This document shows positions 30,250 to 32,144 of a stretch of DNA of 32,144 nucleotides, one piece after another. The position numbers were made by a program, and so were the translations under genes. The notes under the pieces are model-generated. The model was not told where the DNA came from. It was given only the letters and a program-made list of their open reading frames with translations, and searched no databases. The stretch's first letter is position 1. The number at the start of each line of letters is the position of its first letter. The stretch is from Sperchopsis tessellata (Eukaryota; Arthropoda; Insecta; Coleoptera; Hydrophilidae), in contig JAWQRN010000286.1 of the NCBI GenBank assembly GCA_033557685.1, forward strand, positions 1 through 32,144, written 5' to 3'.

Positions 30250-30650
30250 GAAGGTCAGTTCTTTTTATTCTACTCTTAAAGGTCTCACACTCACTTTGAA
30301 CAAAAATAATGTAGCCTACAAACTTGATTGCAAAGGCTGTACCAAATGTTATATAGGCCACACTCAACAAAAACTGAGTAAAAGACTAGCTCTTCATAAG
30401 AGTGACTCCTAACGACGATCAGATTCCTGCACTTTGACCACACGATAGACTTAGAGATCTCTCGTCTTAGAGACATAACAGAACTTACAAAAACATAAAT
30501 TTCTAGAAGCCTTCTACATTTACAAACATCTCGATGTGTCCACGAATGCTAAATCAGACATCGATGGCCTGTCTTCTTACGCCTATCTTCTTAATTGTCA
30601 AAATCCTTATCGTGGACTTCCACCAATAGTAGTAATCAATCTTGATCTAC
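30250..30650 (+). pseudogene. Second GIY-YIG endonuclease relic (different Penelope-like lineage)
   Basis: KNNVAYKLDCKGCTKCYIGH and TQQKLSKRLALHKSD (30303-30407) give the CxxCxxxYIGxT core. After a frameshift come KFLEAFYIYKHLDV (about 30496) and DIDGLSSYAYLLNCQNPYRG (about 30559-30615), the usual C-terminal blocks. It is distinct in sequence from the relics at 26420 and 29240. No matching RT was found next to it. Confidence 0.8.
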
Positions 30651-30659
30651 TGCTGTGAC

Positions 30660-31625
30660 CCCTTCTTGGCACAATGTTCCTTCAATTTTGTTGTTTATAC
30701 AACCTTTCTTGTCCCTCTTGTGCTGATGTGTCCCATTTTACATACATATTAAATAATTTAGTCTTAGCCGCTCTATGGAATTATCTATATTATTTTAGAG
30801 ATTCTCACTCTTGATATGCGCCTTAAATTCCGTGTATGAATTTCCACTAACCGTTGCTCTTTATCATGAATAAACTGTTCTAAGTCTAACATTATGGCTT
30901 TACTGTATGTATGACTAAATAAATTTAAACGTCCTCTTTACTTTGTTTTGATGTGATCAGTGTATTTAGTGCTGTCTTCTTTAATTATCTCTTTTTACAA
31001 GTAGCCACTTTAGAAATAGCTCTGTGTTCTTTTGTGACACATTCAATTAACATTTAATTCTGTCTTTTAAATTTACTTTAATTTAAAATGATTCTGCATT
31101 TGTTGCTATTTATGAGTGATATATACCATATTTTAAAAAATTACTCTTTTTAATCTTATCTTATGTTAATAACTTAGCTAACACATCAATGAAAATAACT
31201 TCAATTTGCGTAACTTGCTTTGTATACTTTCTAAAACCAGTGATTCAATTATAAACGTAGATTTTGTGCGTAGCTGAATACAAAGAGTAGTCAGCAAAAG
31301 CAGTTACTAATTTGAACAACTCCTGTTTATCACCAGGAATTAAATTACACAACAAACATGACATGAAACTGTTAATTGTCAAATGTGTAATTACAACCAA
31401 AGTTCTATTTATACGCGCACGTTTGGTGGCTTTGTGGTTATATCACAACGTTTGCTGCTTTGTAATATTGCATCATTTGTACTTAGGTTTAGTCAACTGT
31501 ACTATTTTTATTAAAATGAAATATTTTATTTAATTGGCAATAAAATGTAGGTTATTTTATTATTTTTTATTAAACATTATTTAGTAAATTTCTGTATATC
31601 CACGGCCACAGTAAATATCTTTAGG
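30660..31625. other. AT-rich DNA, nothing firmly recognised
   Basis: The first 200 bp may be the untranslated tail of the Penelope-like copy before it. No other element or gene seen. Confidence 0.4.
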
Positions 31626-31626
31626 C

Positions 31627-31680
31627 TTTCCGGGAGATAAACGTGTATTTTTCCACCATTGCAAGAGACATTATAAAGAC
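31627..31680 (+). repeat. Diverged relative of the Penelope-type arm repeat
   Basis: CTTTCCGGGAGATAAACGTG followed by TTCCACCATTGCAAGAGACA resembles the TTTCCGGGTGGAAACCGTG and GTCCACTGTTGCAAGGGACA blocks of the family, but lacks the GGCTCTGACAAGTGCCGACG block between them. It is a partial match over about 50 bp. Confidence 0.45.
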
Positions 31681-31692
31681 ATTTAACTTTTA

Positions 31693-31976
31693 AAAATGTT
31701 AAGTGTAGACTGCCATGTTGCTGTGAAAAGTACTAGGTGTAGACTGCCATGTAGCTTTAAAACGTGCTAAGTATAGACTGACATGTAGCTCTCAAAAAAA
31801 TTATCCATATATTGATTGGACCGCAAGTGGTGTAGAATTCCCTTTGGCGTTTCGACGCTACATATAAGTAGAAGGTAGGTAAGTAGGTAGGTATGTAGGT
31901 AGGTAGTAGTAAGTAGATGCAATCAGTCTATACCTAACACTTTTTAGAGCTACATGGCAGTCTATACCTAACAATT
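31693..31976. repeat. Compact inverted cluster of a 33-bp repeat (3 forward, about 1.5 reverse copies)
   Basis: Forward copies at 31693-31725, 31726-31758 and 31759-31791 share GTGTAGACTGCCATGTAGCT. Reverse-complement copies lie at 31924-31976 (AGAGCTACATGGCAGTCTAT). Between them are about 70 bp of unique sequence and a GTAG-rich microsatellite. The layout suggests a small non-autonomous element with subterminal repeats, such as a MITE or Helitron-like element; the class is not settled. Confidence 0.75.
31868..31917. repeat. GTAG/GTAA microsatellite
   Basis: Imperfect run of GTAG units inside the inverted repeat cluster. Confidence 0.85.
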
Positions 31977-32085
31977 GTAAATTTATCAAAAAAAGAATTA
32001 ATAAAATACAAAATGTTTTACGAAATAAATTGCTTGATCATTGCAATTGCTATGTTATTAGAACAAAAATATATTACAGAAGGTT

Positions 32086-32087
<2 letters not shown>

Positions 32088-32132
<45 letters not shown>
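32088..32132. repeat. (TA)n microsatellite
   Basis: About 22 uninterrupted TA units near the right edge of the window. Confidence 0.95.
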
Positions 32133-32136
<4 letters not shown>

Positions 32137-32144
32137 TTATAGAG

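Noticed and set aside
29990..30370. 126-codon minus-strand frame
   Set aside because: Shadow of the second GIY-YIG relic on the plus strand.

Overview
This window looks like nuclear DNA of an arthropod, most probably an insect. It is very AT-rich, the one host gene is cut into short exons with GT-AG introns, and most of the remaining DNA is decayed transposable elements of kinds common in insects: RTE-like LINEs, piggyBac, Penelope-like elements and a solo LTR. No rRNA, tRNA, CRISPR array or bacterial-type operon was recognised.

The host gene is the 5' part of Vps13 on the minus strand. It encodes a VPS13A/C-type bridge-like lipid-transfer protein. Seven coding exons (24411 down to 2908) give 1137 nt, or 379 codons. 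All splice sites follow GT-AG and all phases match, and the product runs from the MVFES start through the chorein-type N-terminal region. The gene continues past the left edge of the window; I found no eighth exon in the leftmost 2.9 kb. Intron sizes are 58, 7723, 10615, 160, 639 and 1172 nt.

Region by region, left to right. 1-2907 is intron 7, with a pogo/Tigger-like terminal repeat, a fold-back Penelope-like copy, a small tandem duplication and a 293-bp solo LTR. 2908-5630 holds exons 7 to 4, with a complete 583-bp internally deleted piggyBac element in intron 6. 5631-16245 is intron 3, with a decayed LINE between 51-bp direct repeats, a solo and a fold-back Penelope-type repeat, a GC-rich island, a decayed piggyBac transposase and a possible LTR fragment next to exon 3. 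16444-24166 is intron 2, with a second LINE interrupted by a piggyBac remnant at a TTAA, then a roughly 3.3-kb element with long terminal inverted repeats around the relic of an unassigned multicopy-type protein. 24412 onward is the Vps13 5' flank. 26286-30650 carries remains of at least three Penelope-like lineages with GIY-YIG endonuclease domains. The right end has a compact repeat cluster and microsatellites.

Only Vps13 looks functional. The mobile elements show frameshifts and stops and appear dead, though several keep diagnostic ends and target duplications that allow the order of insertion to be read. The best candidates for something under-described are the long-TIR element at 20471-23764 and the Penelope-type fold-back family.
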